Assembly (NCBI GenBank): GCA_026005135.1
Contig: BPKM01000003.1
Coordinates: 434,001 to 498,000 of the forward strand
Length of the DNA: 64,000 nucleotides
Direction: 5' to 3'
DNA from: Leptospiraceae bacterium
GTDB taxonomy: Bacteria > Spirochaetota > Leptospiria > Leptospirales > Leptonemataceae
Positions 10,206 to 20,689 of the stretch are shown piece by piece. The notes under the pieces are model-generated. The model saw nothing but the letters and a program-made list of their open reading frames with translations. It was not told the origin of the DNA and made no database searches. The first letter of the stretch is position 1. Every line of letters starts with the position of its first letter. A program made the position numbers and the translations under genes.

Positions 10206-11525
10206 TTATCGGCCTTCGTAACCTATTACATCCATAAATGCACTAACAGAAAAAACAGCTTTTCCTCTACCTGGTTCACCATATCCTGGTGGAACAGGTA
10301 ATTTATATTTTTCAAAAGTTCTTTTCCATACAGTTAATAATTCTAAAAAATATCTTAATGGTGGTTTTTGTTGGTTTCCAAGTGTTGTATATGGTTCTGG
10401 ACACCAGGTAGTAAAGCGTGGTACAACACCATGGCTCATAAAAAAATCTAAGCCTTCAGCTGTTGATTGAATTGCCTCTTCGATTGTTTTAAAACCATAA
10501 GGTTTTGCAAGTTCAACACCACCAACAAAGTTAGGTATAACATTTGAGGGTCCAAAAATATCCACAGATTCAATGATTCTTCTTATCCAGTTTTCTCTAC
10601 CGATAAATCGTTCTTTCCCAGGACATAATAAAGAAAATAATCTTTTATCCCATACTTCGTAATTAGGATGATAGATTTTAATTCCAGCCTCTTTAAAGCG
10701 TACTAAATCTTCTTTTTCCCATGCCTGAACTACCATTTTACCTATCCATCTATTTGGAAAATGACTTTCTATTGCTTCTACATATTGAAAATAAAAATCC
10801 TGTTCTTTTTTATTTTGTAAATGAGTAACGACAGAACCACCTGTAATTGTATAAGCTTTAGCTACATTATCTTCTTTATCGATCCAGGAAAGTACTTCTA
10901 TAATATCTTGTATATTTTTAATACCAGTATAAGGCCTTTTTAAGATTTTTTGTTGTCGCCAGTTATGATTTATATCACAAAATGCACATTCTTCTTCTTT
11001 ACCAAAATATTGACAATTACGAAATACTGTTAAATAAATTAAATATCCCCATTCTATTACTGGTGCTATTTCTCCAGGTTGTTTACCTGAAGAAGTTTTA
11101 TATTTATACCATGTTGGTACAGGAGGAAATTCAACATAACCCAATATTGTATTATCAAATTTTAATACAACGTTATTATCCTGATCTAAGGTTATAAGGT
11201 ATGGAGAATTTGGATCAATCCGAACAGATATAACAGTTGGCAGTAGATTAAAATATCCATTTGAAATTTTTATTTCTTCTGGTGCTTTAAAACGATATTC
11301 TTCTGGTTGTTCTGTTAGAGGAACATGATCAAAAGTAAATATAAAATAATCTTTAGCTTTGTAGGTATGATTTTGTAAGGCTTTTACATCAAATTTTAAA
11401 CCTAATCGTAAAATATCCTGCTTAATAATGGCTTCTAAAGGGATTTCTTTATAGATTTCAATGAATTTTTCTAAAATATTAATATTAGTAATTTGATTAT
11501 CAATTTGTTCGATTGTATGGGACAT
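10206..11525 (-). CDS. Radical SAM family protein
   Basis: NCQYFGKEEECAFCDINHNW cysteine cluster, AYTITGGSVVTHL, GGVELAKPYGF; resembles radical SAM enzymes. Confidence 0.75.
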   Translation of the reverse strand: MSHTIEQIDNQITNINILEKFIEIYKEIPLEAIIKQDILRLGLKFDVKALQNHTYKAKDYFIFTFDHVPLTEQPEEYRFKAPEEIKISNGYFNLLPTVISVRIDPNSPYLITLDQDNNVVLKFDNTILGYVEFPPVPTWYKYKTSSGKQPGEIAPVIEWGYLIYLTVFRNCQYFGKEEECAFCDINHNWRQQKILKRPYTGIKNIQDIIEVLSWIDKEDNVAKAYTITGGSVVTHLQNKKEQDFYFQYVEAIESHFPNRWIGKMVVQAWEKEDLVRFKEAGIKIYHPNYEVWDKRLFSLLCPGKERFIGRENWIRRIIESVDIFGPSNVIPNFVGGVELAKPYGFKTIEEAIQSTAEGLDFFMSHGVVPRFTTWCPEPYTTLGNQQKPPLRYFLELLTVWKRTFEKYKLPVPPGYGEPGRGKAVFSVSAFMDVIGYEGR

Positions 11526-11647
11526 AATACCAGATAATTTTTATATAAAATAAAAAAAAGAAAATTTTATGTCTATATAGAAATTCAATATGCCATTTTA
11601 AATTTGACTTGTTAAAAAGCAAAAAAAAGGTGTAAATAAATCTGTTT

Positions 11648-11737
11648 GGAGAGGTGACCGAGAGGCCGAAGGTGCAGCACTGGAAATGCTGTGTACCCCC
11701 AAAAGGGGTACCGAGGGTTCGAATCCCTCCCTCTCCG
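11648..11737 (+). tRNA. tRNA-Ser (anticodon GGA)
   Basis: Acceptor GGAGAGG/CCTCTCC, long variable arm TACCCCCAAAAGGGGTA, T-arm GAGGGTTCGAATCCCTC, anticodon loop CTGGAAA. Confidence 0.97.
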
Positions 11738-11970
11738 AATTTTTTACCCACATCAATATTTATTTCTTAATTAAAATAATTATTCAGACTAATTTTTAAT
11801 AATACTATATTTCAATTATAATTATTTTAAAGATTCTTTTTTATTATTTTACCAAATAGATAGAAATACTATAGAATGATATAACATTAAACCGTTTAAT
11901 ATAAAATAAAAAAATTATAATTACCATAAAAAAATTGAAACAAAATTACAAAAAAATGTAGTATATATAA

Positions 11971-12882
11971 TTGATGGAAAAGAAAAAAAAGCATAATCGT
12001 AAAGCAACAAAGTCATCATCATTTGGAACAAGGGGAAGAATTAGTCATAATTCTTCTGATTTTTATAATAGTAAATTATATCATCAAATTAATATAAATT
12101 CCAATATTCCTTATAGAGAAAATACTATACCTGAGGATTATATCAATCAAATCTTAAATAAAAGTTCAGAAAATATGAAAGAAATTCCCGATGAAAGTAT
12201 ACATCTTATTATTACATCCCCACCATATAATGTAGGTAAAGATTATGATAAAGATTATACTCTAGAAGATTATAGAAAATTTTTAATCAATGTCTTTAAA
12301 GAAAGTTATAGAATTTTAGTACCTGGTGGAAGAATTTGTATTAATATAGCAAACATAGGACGTAAACCTTATATACCTTTACATGCCTATTTGATTATTG
12401 ATCTATTAAAGATAGGCTTTTTAATGAGAGGAGAAATTATATGGAATAAAGGTGCAAGTGCTCTAAATTCTACTGCCTGGGGAACATGGTTAAAAGCAAC
12501 GAATCCAGTATTAAGAGATATTCATGAATATATATTGATTTTCTGTAAGGATACTTTTACAAGAAAAAACCCAAAAAAAAGAAAAAGTACGATTACTAAA
12601 GAAGAGTTTTTAACAAATACAAAAAGTATTTGGGAAATACCAGCAGAAAAAGCAAAAAAAATTGGACATCCAGCACCTTTTCCAGTAGCATTACCCTATA
12701 GATTAATACAACTATATACATTCGAAGAAGAAATTATATTAGATCCATTTGTTGGATCAGGTACAACCTGTATTGCTGCATTACAATCCAATAGAAAGTT
12801 TATAGGTTATGAATCTAATAGAAAATATTATCTTTTAGCAAAAAATCGTATTAAAGAATTTTTAAAAAGTTTAAATACCTAG
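11971..12882 (+). CDS. Beta-class DNA (N4-cytosine/N6-adenine) methyltransferase, orphan
   Basis: SPPYNVGKDYDKDYT (motif IV) precedes LDPFVGSGTTCIAALQSNRKFIGYE (motif I): beta-class order. Confidence 0.92.
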   Translation: MMEKKKKHNRKATKSSSFGTRGRISHNSSDFYNSKLYHQININSNIPYRENTIPEDYINQILNKSSENMKEIPDESIHLIITSPPYNVGKDYDKDYTLEDYRKFLINVFKESYRILVPGGRICINIANIGRKPYIPLHAYLIIDLLKIGFLMRGEIIWNKGASALNSTAWGTWLKATNPVLRDIHEYILIFCKDTFTRKNPKKRKSTITKEEFLTNTKSIWEIPAEKAKKIGHPAPFPVALPYRLIQLYTFEEEIILDPFVGSGTTCIAALQSNRKFIGYESNRKYYLLAKNRIKEFLKSLNT

Positions 12883-13330
12883 AATTAATTTTATTTATAT
12901 TATTTATATTTTCTAATTCTTTTAATAAAAAATAAAATCAAATGGCTAAATAAAAATATAAATTTTATAACTATTAAATTAAAATATTCAAAATAAAGTT
13001 GAAATAATTTATTGGCTTCTGTTTCAATAGCTACCATTTCAAAGCAAATTTTTTTATGAATCTTCTATATTCCATTCCAACTTTCGTTTATCTATTATGT
13101 GAATTTTTTAATTATCTTATTAAAATAAAATTGACAAATATATCAATATAAATACAAAGAAAATCATAATTTTATTAAGAAAATGGGAATAGAAAAAATT
13201 TATAGTTAGTTTATTAGATTTATCTTAAAATAGATAATGAAAAATAACAAGCTTTTGAAAAAAAAGTTAGCCTTATAAGGTAGCCTTATTAAACATTGTA
13301 AAGAAAAAACGTGTCAGTTCTCTAAACAAC

Positions 13331-13790
13331 AATCCTAAAAAAAGGCGGGAAAAAACCGTCGCTGGGCTTTCATAGCGACAATAGGAGGGAGGGTGGGATA
13401 ACTTAAAAACCGTCGGCGGGTTTACTCGCCGACAACCCTAAAAAAATAGGGTTGGGATTGGATGTGTACAAATAGCCGTTGGTTTTACACAACGGCAATC
13501 CTAAAAAAGATGGGTGGGCAAAAGAAACCGTCGCTGGGCTCTGCACAGCGACAACCCTAGGAGGGACGGGTGGGCAAAAGAAACCGTCGCGGGCTCTGCA
13601 CTGCCGACAACCCTAAAAAAAAAGGGTGGACTGGGTGGGTAAAAATAGCTCGCTTGGCTCTGCACAGCGGCAATCCTAAAAAAAGACGGGTGGGCAAAAG
13701 AAACCGTCGCTGGGCTCTGCACAGCGACAACAGGAGGGAGGGGTGGGATAACTTAAAAACCGTCGGCGGGTTTACTCGCCGACAACCATA
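13331..13790. repeat. GC-rich hairpin repeat array, eight units, upstream of acyl-CoA synthetase gene
   Basis: Eight palindromic cores (GTCGCTG..CAGCGAC, GTCGGCG..CGCCGAC, GCCGTTG..CAACGGC etc.) with conserved linkers CCTAAAAAAAGACGGGTGGGCAAAAGAAACC, period about 54-63 nt. Confidence 0.93.
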
Positions 13791-13801
13791 AAGGAAAGAA
13801 T

Positions 13802-15442
13802 ATGAAATCAACAATGATGAATTATCCATTAGTATTAGGTTCCATTTTAAAAAGGGCTTATAATGTACATCCAGAAAAAGAAGTTGTTTCGAAAATGAAT
13901 GATGAATCAATCCATAGATATACTTATGGAGAATATTTTAAAAGAACATTACAATTAATGTCTGCTTTAAAACGTAATGGTGTAAATTCATTTGATAGAA
14001 TAGCAACTTTTGCATTGAATCATTATAGACACTTAGAATTGTATTTTGCTATTCCGTGTATTCAAGGAATTCTTCATACATTAAATATTCGATTATTTCC
14101 AGAACAGTTAGAATTTATAGTAAATCATGCAGAAGATAAATTTATATTTATTGATAAGTCTCTAACAAAAGCTATTGCTCCATTAGTAAATCAATTTAAA
14201 TCAGTAGAAAAATTTATTATTATTGATGATAAAGAAAATATTGAACCAGCTAACTTACCTAATGCAATAGATTATGAAGAATTTTTAGCTATGGGAGATT
14301 ACAAGGAAGGCTGGGATTTACTCCATTCTTTAAAGATAGACGAAAATGATCCAGCAGGAATGTGTTATACATCTGGAACTACAGGAAATCCAAAAGGGGT
14401 TTTATATAGTCATAGAACAATTTTTTTACATTCTATGGGGATCTGTTTAGCAGATGCTTTATGTTTAAGCGAAAACGAAACTGTATTACCTGTTGTACCT
14501 ATGTTTCATGCTAATGCATGGGGAATACCTTTTGCTTGTGTAATGACTGGAGCAAAATTAGTTTTTCCTGGTAAACATCTATTAGGTCATCCATTAGCTG
14601 AATTATTAGAACAAGAAAAAGTAACGATAGCAGCAGGTGTCCCTACTGTCTGGAATGTTTTATATCAACAATTAAAAAAGAAACAATATAATTTAAAATT
14701 ACATACCATGGTTGTTGGAGGTTCTGCAGCACCACGTTCTATGATAGAAAATTATGAAAAAGAATTTGGTATTAATATTTTACATGCATGGGGAATGACA
14801 GAAACTTCCCCTTTAGGTACAGTTTCTCGTTTAAGAAGTTATATGAAAGATTGGGATGAAGAAAAACAATATACAATGCGTGTTAAGCAGGGATTTGCTG
14901 TACCGGGGATAGAAATACGAGCAATAGATGAGAATGGTAATGATATACCACGAGATGGAAAAAGTGTAGGAGAATTAATTGTTCGTGGGGCATGGGTTAC
15001 AGGAAGCTATTATAATATGGACATAAAAGAATCCTTTACAGAAGATGGATGGTTTCGAACAGGTGATGTAGTGACAATTGATGAATATAACTTTATGCAG
15101 ATTACAGATAGAAAAAAAGATTTAATAAAAACAAGAGGAGAATGGATATCCAGTGTAGAGATGGAAAATATTGTAATGGGATTACCTTTTGTAATGGAAG
15201 CAGCAGTTGTTGGAAGACCTGATAAACTAAAAGAAGAAGCACCTGTTATATTTTGTGTTCCTAAGGAAGGAGAATCCATAGATAAAAAAGCTATTATTGA
15301 AGAATTAAAAAAACATTTTGCTCATTGGCAAATACCTCATATAGATGATATTCATATAATTGATAGTATACCAAAAACGAGTGTAGGTAAATTTGATAAA
15401 AAAGTGTTAAGAAACAAAATTAAAGAAATATATAAAGAATAG
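13802..15442 (+). CDS. Long-chain fatty-acyl-CoA synthetase / AMP-dependent ligase
   Basis: [59 protein letters not shown]. Confidence 0.95.
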   Translation: MKSTMMNYPLVLGSILKRAYNVHPEKEVVSKMNDESIHRYTYGEYFKRTLQLMSALKRNGVNSFDRIATFALNHYRHLELYFAIPCIQGILHTLNIRLFPEQLEFIVNHAEDKFIFIDKSLTKAIAPLVNQFKSVEKFIIIDDKENIEPANLPNAIDYEEFLAMGDYKEGWDLLHSLKIDENDPAGMCYTSGTTGNPKGVLYSHRTIFLHSMGICLADALCLSENETVLPVVPMFHANAWGIPFACVMTGAKLVFPGKHLLGHPLAELLEQEKVTIAAGVPTVWNVLYQQLKKKQYNLKLHTMVVGGSAAPRSMIENYEKEFGINILHAWGMTETSPLGTVSRLRSYMKDWDEEKQYTMRVKQGFAVPGIEIRAIDENGNDIPRDGKSVGELIVRGAWVTGSYYNMDIKESFTEDGWFRTGDVVTIDEYNFMQITDRKKDLIKTRGEWISSVEMENIVMGLPFVMEAAVVGRPDKLKEEAPVIFCVPKEGESIDKKAIIEELKKHFAHWQIPHIDDIHIIDSIPKTSVGKFDKKVLRNKIKEIYKE

Positions 15443-15462
15443 GAATCTTTGTCCTATTCTTT
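15434..15462. terminator. Bidirectional terminator between convergent acyl-CoA synthetase and nadA genes
   Basis: AAAGAATAGGA-atctttg-TCCTATTCTTT hairpin with A/T flanks, overlapping both stop codons. Confidence 0.75.
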
Positions 15463-16453
15463 ATTTTACTTTTTGATAGGAGATTTCGAACATTCTTAAT
15501 ATGGATTTTCTAGCTTTTTCAGCAATTTCTTCTGGAACTTTTACTTCGTATTGTTCATAAAGTAGTGCATCACGGATTTTGGGAAGAGTAATTTTTTTCA
15601 TATGTGGACAGGTATGACATGTTCCAATAAAGTTTCTATCGGGAAATTCACTTCTTAAATTATCAGCCATACTACATTCTGTAACTAATAAAACATTTTT
15701 TTGAGGATGATTTTTAATAAAATCAGCCATCTGAGAAGTACTTCCAGTAAAGTCACTAGCTTCTGTAACATCAGTATTACATTCTGGATGGGCAATAACA
15801 AGAAGATCATTAAATTGTTTTCTGTAGTATTCAATATCTTCTTTAGTATATTGTTCATGAACCATACATTTTCCTTTATCCCATAAAATAAGCTTTTTGT
15901 TAGTAAATTTTTGTATATTTTTCCCTAAGTATACATCAGGTAAAAAAATAATTGTATCAGAATCAATACTTTCTACAATTTTTAATGCATTTGCACTAGT
16001 ACAACAAACATCTGTTTCTGCTTTTACTTCTGCTGAGCAATTGATATATGTTACAACTGGGACACCGGGATATTGTTGTTTTAATTTTCGTACATCATCT
16101 GCTGTTATACTTTCAGCTAATGAACAACCAGCTTCTAAATCTGCAATCAAAACCTTTTTATCGGGATTAAGAATACTAGCTGTTTCTGCCATAAAATGAA
16201 CACCATTAAATAATATGATATCAGCCTGAACTTCTGCAGCTTTTTTTGCTAAACCAAGAGAATCTCCTACATAATCAGAAACACCATAAAATACGTCTGG
16301 TGTCATATAATTATGACCTAATATAACAGCATTTTTTTGTTTTTTTAAATCACGAATTTCTTTTATAAGTTCTATTGCTTGATCTATTTCGTGTGGCATG
16401 TATAGTTTTTCTAATTTTTCTTTTACCTGATCAATTGTTAAATCTAACTTCAT
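15461..16453 (-). CDS. nadA: Quinolinate synthase
   Basis: [82 protein letters not shown]. Confidence 0.97.
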   Translation of the reverse strand: MKLDLTIDQVKEKLEKLYMPHEIDQAIELIKEIRDLKKQKNAVILGHNYMTPDVFYGVSDYVGDSLGLAKKAAEVQADIILFNGVHFMAETASILNPDKKVLIADLEAGCSLAESITADDVRKLKQQYPGVPVVTYINCSAEVKAETDVCCTSANALKIVESIDSDTIIFLPDVYLGKNIQKFTNKKLILWDKGKCMVHEQYTKEDIEYYRKQFNDLLVIAHPECNTDVTEASDFTGSTSQMADFIKNHPQKNVLLVTECSMADNLRSEFPDRNFIGTCHTCPHMKKITLPKIRDALLYEQYEVKVPEEIAEKARKSILRMFEISYQKVK

Positions 16454-16874
16454 AAGCTCAAAAAAATAAAAAAAAATTTTAAGACAAGAAGATTTTAAAA
16501 TGAAATATCTAATATAAATTTTATTAATAAAGCTATAAATGATATACTATAAAAAAAATAGTAAAAAAAGAAACGATAAAATAATAATTTAGCTTTGTTG
16601 CTTAAAAGTAAATTATTTGCAATTTATAAAAATATTTATAAATATTGTTAAACAATTTTTCGTGATATGAGAAAAAGTATTGAATTTTCAAATATATGTT
16701 AGTAATATTTTAAAAAAATTTTTTGTTTTTATAAAAAATATGCTTTTAAAAAGGGAGTTATGCAACAAAACACCTTTCTTGTTTCCCTTTTCAGAATGAG
16801 GTTTTACTAAATTCATTATAAATATATATTTTTAATATTTAAAAACAAGTTAATAATGTCATATTTTTTTAGAA

Positions 16875-16932
16875 TTGCTGCCGTGCTTTGCCCGTCGACG
16901 TTTTTTTTCTCGCCCAACCTAACCCTAAAATT
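16875..16932 (-). repeat. Solitary degenerate copy of the 13.3-13.8 kb hairpin repeat (opposite strand)
   Basis: Reverse complement TTTTAGGGTTAGGTTGGGCGAGAAAAAAAACGTCGACGGGCAAAGCACGGCAGCAA aligns to TAGGGTTGGG..AAAAACCGTCGGCGGGTTTACTCGCCGACAA. Confidence 0.6.
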
Positions 16933-17066
16933 TTTGCATTTTTATACCCTCTGATAATTGTTTTTCGAAATTACTATATTTAACATAATACATTTCTTGT
17001 TATTAATTATTAAGGTTAAGTATTTTTCTTGTTTTTAATATTTATATAAAACTTATAAAATCTTAT

Positions 17067-18350
17067 TTAATATTTTAGATGAATGAGTTTTAAAACTGGA
17101 TTAATATAATCAGAAAAATTAAAAACTTCTTCTAATACATAAAAAATATTTTCATCTGTTCCAAAAATGATTTTCCCATTAGAAATAAGAGGAGAATTTA
17201 GTACTGAACCTTCTGTTTCGTATTCCCAGATTGTTGTACCATCTTCGACAGAAATACACATTAATTTAGGTGGGTTTACAAATAGACCGGAATCTGTTGT
17301 TGCTGTTATACCATTTACACCAAAATACATACGATTTCCTGCTATTGTGGGAGCACTGGAAGTTGGATAACGTAATTCTTTTGTCCATACTATTTCGCCA
17401 GTATATTTGTTAAATGCTCTTATGATGGTATCTCCAGATGTATAGATTACTAAATCTTTCCATAATGCTGGAGCCATATAATCTAATAATTCTACATGGT
17501 CTAAAAATGTAGTTCTTTCATTAACGGGAAAAAATAAACTGGTTTGGTAATAATCTGTTTTTTGCCATAAAAGTTCACCTGTAATTCTGTCCATTGCATA
17601 ATAATTAAATTCAACTCCTTCGCTTCCTTTAAAAAAACTCGAAGAAAAATAAATATTTTTATCATCAATTGCTGGAAAAGAATACCATAAAGGATAGGGA
17701 GCGTCAACATTAACAAACCATAAAAATTCTTTTGTATCAATTTTAAATGCACCAAATCGTCGTCCACTGGGAGCCCAATAAACTATATCATCATAAACCT
17801 GAAAAGTATGATGAGACCATACTGGATTGGGTAATTGATATACTGGGTTTCCATTTAAATCTAAGAAATATGTAGCACCTGTATCGCTTGTAAAAATAAT
17901 ATTTTCTTTATAACGTAATACCAAGGATTGAACGGTTCTTCCAGTATAAAAAGACCATACTTTCTCTCCAGTTTCTTTATTTACTGCATAGACATTACCA
18001 TCATTAGAACCAAAATAGATATTTTTCTCATCTGCGAAAGGTACAGAATTAACTGCACCTTTTGTTTTAAATATCCACTTCATATAACCTGTTTCTAAAT
18101 CAAAAGCATAGAAATTTCCATCTGGTGATCCAAAATAAATTATATTATCAATAATAATAGGAGGGTTAAATGCCCTCTTTTTTTGCATTTTTTCTTTCTG
18201 GATCTTTATCTTCCATTTTAAACCAAGAGGTGGAAGAATATTTTCTGCTGTAAATCCTGATCCATTTTTTCCTCTATATTCGATCCAGTTAAATTGATTA
18301 CTACATTGAATAAAAATAAATAAAAGTAAGAAATATATTAACCTTATCAT
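17067..18350 (-). CDS. PQQ-like beta-propeller repeat lipoprotein
   Basis: Repeated GxxYALDxxTGxxxWxF-type blades; lipobox-like FIFIQC. Confidence 0.85.
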   Translation of the reverse strand: MIRLIYFLLLFIFIQCSNQFNWIEYRGKNGSGFTAENILPPLGLKWKIKIQKEKMQKKRAFNPPIIIDNIIYFGSPDGNFYAFDLETGYMKWIFKTKGAVNSVPFADEKNIYFGSNDGNVYAVNKETGEKVWSFYTGRTVQSLVLRYKENIIFTSDTGATYFLDLNGNPVYQLPNPVWSHHTFQVYDDIVYWAPSGRRFGAFKIDTKEFLWFVNVDAPYPLWYSFPAIDDKNIYFSSSFFKGSEGVEFNYYAMDRITGELLWQKTDYYQTSLFFPVNERTTFLDHVELLDYMAPALWKDLVIYTSGDTIIRAFNKYTGEIVWTKELRYPTSSAPTIAGNRMYFGVNGITATTDSGLFVNPPKLMCISVEDGTTIWEYETEGSVLNSPLISNGKIIFGTDENIFYVLEEVFNFSDYINPVLKLIHLKY

Positions 18351-18352
18351 AA

Positions 18353-20686
18353 TTATATTTTATAAAATATTCCTTTTAAAGTAAAAATTCGTTTTAGTAA
18401 ATGTTTTATTCCCTTAGGTTTCACATTATTTAAAGTTTTTTTGTAAATATTTAATAATTCCTTATATAAATTTATTTTTTCGCTTTCGGGTAAATTTATA
18501 CGAAATTTTAATTCAATTAATTTTTGTGCAAATTCAAAAGTTTCTGGAAGTTTTTCTGCATATTCAAGTGGTGTTTCGTAATATTTCCTTTTAGGATAAC
18601 CATATTCATATAACCTCATATAAAATAACTGATTTAAATAATTTAATGCTCTGGGACTATATTTTCTACTAAAAATATAATAAAATAAATTTAAACATAT
18701 TCTATAAATATAAAGAAGTAATAAAGTAATTCCTCCAACAATTCCTAAGAACATAAAAAATATTTTATATGGAAATACGAATTTTTTAGGCTTTGGTGGA
18801 TAAGGTTCTTCTTCTATTAATGGGATTACAACATCTTTTGCATTGGGATCAAATTCAGGTTTAGGAGGAATTGCATATGATGTGGTTTCTATATCAATCC
18901 AACCATATCGAGGGAAATAAACTTGTATCCAGGCATGTCTGTGCGATGTAGTAACAAGATATAAATCATTTAAGTCAAATTTTTGTAAATAAGGAATCTT
19001 TTTTCTTAAATGTATTATACCTCCAACATGAGCTGGAGTCTGAAGTTCTCTTGATGCTATCCAACCATGAACCAAACGAGAGGGAATACCAGCCATTCTT
19101 AATAATAATATTGTAGTAGCAGAAAATTCCGTACAATCACCTTCTTTTGTTTTTTCTAAAAAATTTTTAATTGTTTCTATATCTGTGTATTCATTAAATC
19201 CGAGTTTATATTGGTAGGTTTTATAGAATTGTAAAATACTATCTAAAACAATAAAATAATTGCTTTTGTCTTTATTTTTTAAAATAGATTCTAAATAATT
19301 TTCTAAAAATTTTTTATCTTTTTCATTTAATTGTAATTGTGTATATTTTTTAATATTTATATTGTTTTCTTCTTTTAAATCTAAAATAGATAATGATTTC
19401 CACTCTTCTGGTGTAGAAATACTGATACCACTTATAGCAGTGTAAGATAAATCAAAAGGATGATAACGTTGATCCATAATGGTTGGTTCTACCTGAAATG
19501 GACGATAAGCAAGAACTCGATCCTTAATAGTAGATAAGTAGAAAATTGAATAAGGAGAACGTTTTTCATCTGTCTGTGGGAAAGGATCTTTCCAGGTGGA
19601 AATTAAATGTTGATCTTTTAATTGATTTAATAATTCTTCTTTATCTAATTCAAATCCTTTTTCCGGATTGTAATTGGTAAGATAGCTTTCTGCTGCATAT
19701 ACTGGCTGGATATTCGAAGCAATAATCATTACTGCTAATTGTTTTCCTTTTTTAGCCTGTTGCGAATTTTTAAATTGTTCCCATTGATCAGAAGGAACAC
19801 CTTCTAAACGATTTTTAGATGAATTTCCACTGGAATTTTGATCCTGATCTTGATTTTGTGGTAATTCCTGAGGTTGAGAATTATTATCTTGATTTTGTCC
19901 TTTATTCTGTAATTCTGATGGATATTTTTCCTGTCTTTTGCCTAAGGGTTTTCCATTTCTAAAATTACGTTCCTGCTCTCCCTGTCCATTTCTTCTTTTA
20001 AAAAAACCTTCTCCATCTAATGGATTTAAAGGAGGCTCAGGTTCTAATTCATTAAATACTGTTTGGTGTTTGATAAAATCTGGTGGTAAAATAAAAGTAA
20101 ATAAAATAAAAAATGGAATACCAATAAAAGAAAATATTAAAATTTCTTTTTTAAATTCTTTTAATGTTTTATCAGAATATATTGTAATATACAAAATTAA
20201 TGAATGAAATAAAAAACTTATAATCGTAATTACTATATAAAAATTTGTAATACCTTCGCTAATTTTAGCAATATCCTCTGATGAACGACTATATTGTAAA
20301 ATTTTATAATAAATAAATCCTAAAATAAAAATTTCAATTGTTCCAAGAAAAGGAAATCTCCCTTTTGTATTAAAAATCAATAATGTACTAAAAAATCCCC
20401 ATAAAGAAATAAAAATGGGGAATAAAATTGCTCTATTAAATGGAAAAAAAATTAAGCATATTAAAAATAGAGTTATGATTAAAATTAAAAATCCCTTAAT
20501 AAAACTTTTAGGAGGTTTATAATAATAAGCAAGAAACATAGATATAGGGAGCAAAAAGATTAAAGATATTTTAGTATAAATGTCATGAGGAACAGCAATC
20601 GCTGGATGAAATATAGGAAGTATTACTGCTAAAAGATATAAAGTTGTTCTGGATATAAATAATAAATGTTTTTGAATTACTTTCAT
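18353..20686 (-). CDS. Membrane-anchored transglutaminase-like domain protein
   Basis: KEGDCTEFSATTILLLRMAGIPSRLVHGW ... HRHAWIQVYFPRYGWIDIETT (Cys-His-Asp), several TM helices. Confidence 0.9.
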   Translation of the reverse strand: MKVIQKHLLFISRTTLYLLAVILPIFHPAIAVPHDIYTKISLIFLLPISMFLAYYYKPPKSFIKGFLILIITLFLICLIFFPFNRAILFPIFISLWGFFSTLLIFNTKGRFPFLGTIEIFILGFIYYKILQYSRSSEDIAKISEGITNFYIVITIISFLFHSLILYITIYSDKTLKEFKKEILIFSFIGIPFFILFTFILPPDFIKHQTVFNELEPEPPLNPLDGEGFFKRRNGQGEQERNFRNGKPLGKRQEKYPSELQNKGQNQDNNSQPQELPQNQDQDQNSSGNSSKNRLEGVPSDQWEQFKNSQQAKKGKQLAVMIIASNIQPVYAAESYLTNYNPEKGFELDKEELLNQLKDQHLISTWKDPFPQTDEKRSPYSIFYLSTIKDRVLAYRPFQVEPTIMDQRYHPFDLSYTAISGISISTPEEWKSLSILDLKEENNINIKKYTQLQLNEKDKKFLENYLESILKNKDKSNYFIVLDSILQFYKTYQYKLGFNEYTDIETIKNFLEKTKEGDCTEFSATTILLLRMAGIPSRLVHGWIASRELQTPAHVGGIIHLRKKIPYLQKFDLNDLYLVTTSHRHAWIQVYFPRYGWIDIETTSYAIPPKPEFDPNAKDVVIPLIEEEPYPPKPKKFVFPYKIFFMFLGIVGGITLLLLYIYRICLNLFYYIFSRKYSPRALNYLNQLFYMRLYEYGYPKRKYYETPLEYAEKLPETFEFAQKLIELKFRINLPESEKINLYKELLNIYKKTLNNVKPKGIKHLLKRIFTLKGIFYKI

Positions 20687-20689
20687 ATA

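Noticed and set aside
11500-11751. ORF 11500-11751(-) MGKKFGEGGIRTLGTPFGGTQHFQ...
   Set aside because: Antisense translation of tRNA-Ser, a recurrent annotation artefact.
13131-13160. Sigma70 promoter TTGACA-N16-TACAAA in the 12.9-13.3 kb gap as an ncRNA promoter
   Set aside because: Weak -10 match in very AT-rich DNA; no supported transcript or structure immediately downstream.
13331-13790. CRISPR array
   Set aside because: Both cores and linkers are related sequences; there are no unique spacers and no cas genes nearby.
13501-13910. ORFs 13501-13722(-), 13557-13910(-), 13570-13791(+) as proteins
   Set aside because: Overlapping open frames on both strands produced by the GC-rich repeat units; no start context; repetitive peptides follow the DNA repeat.
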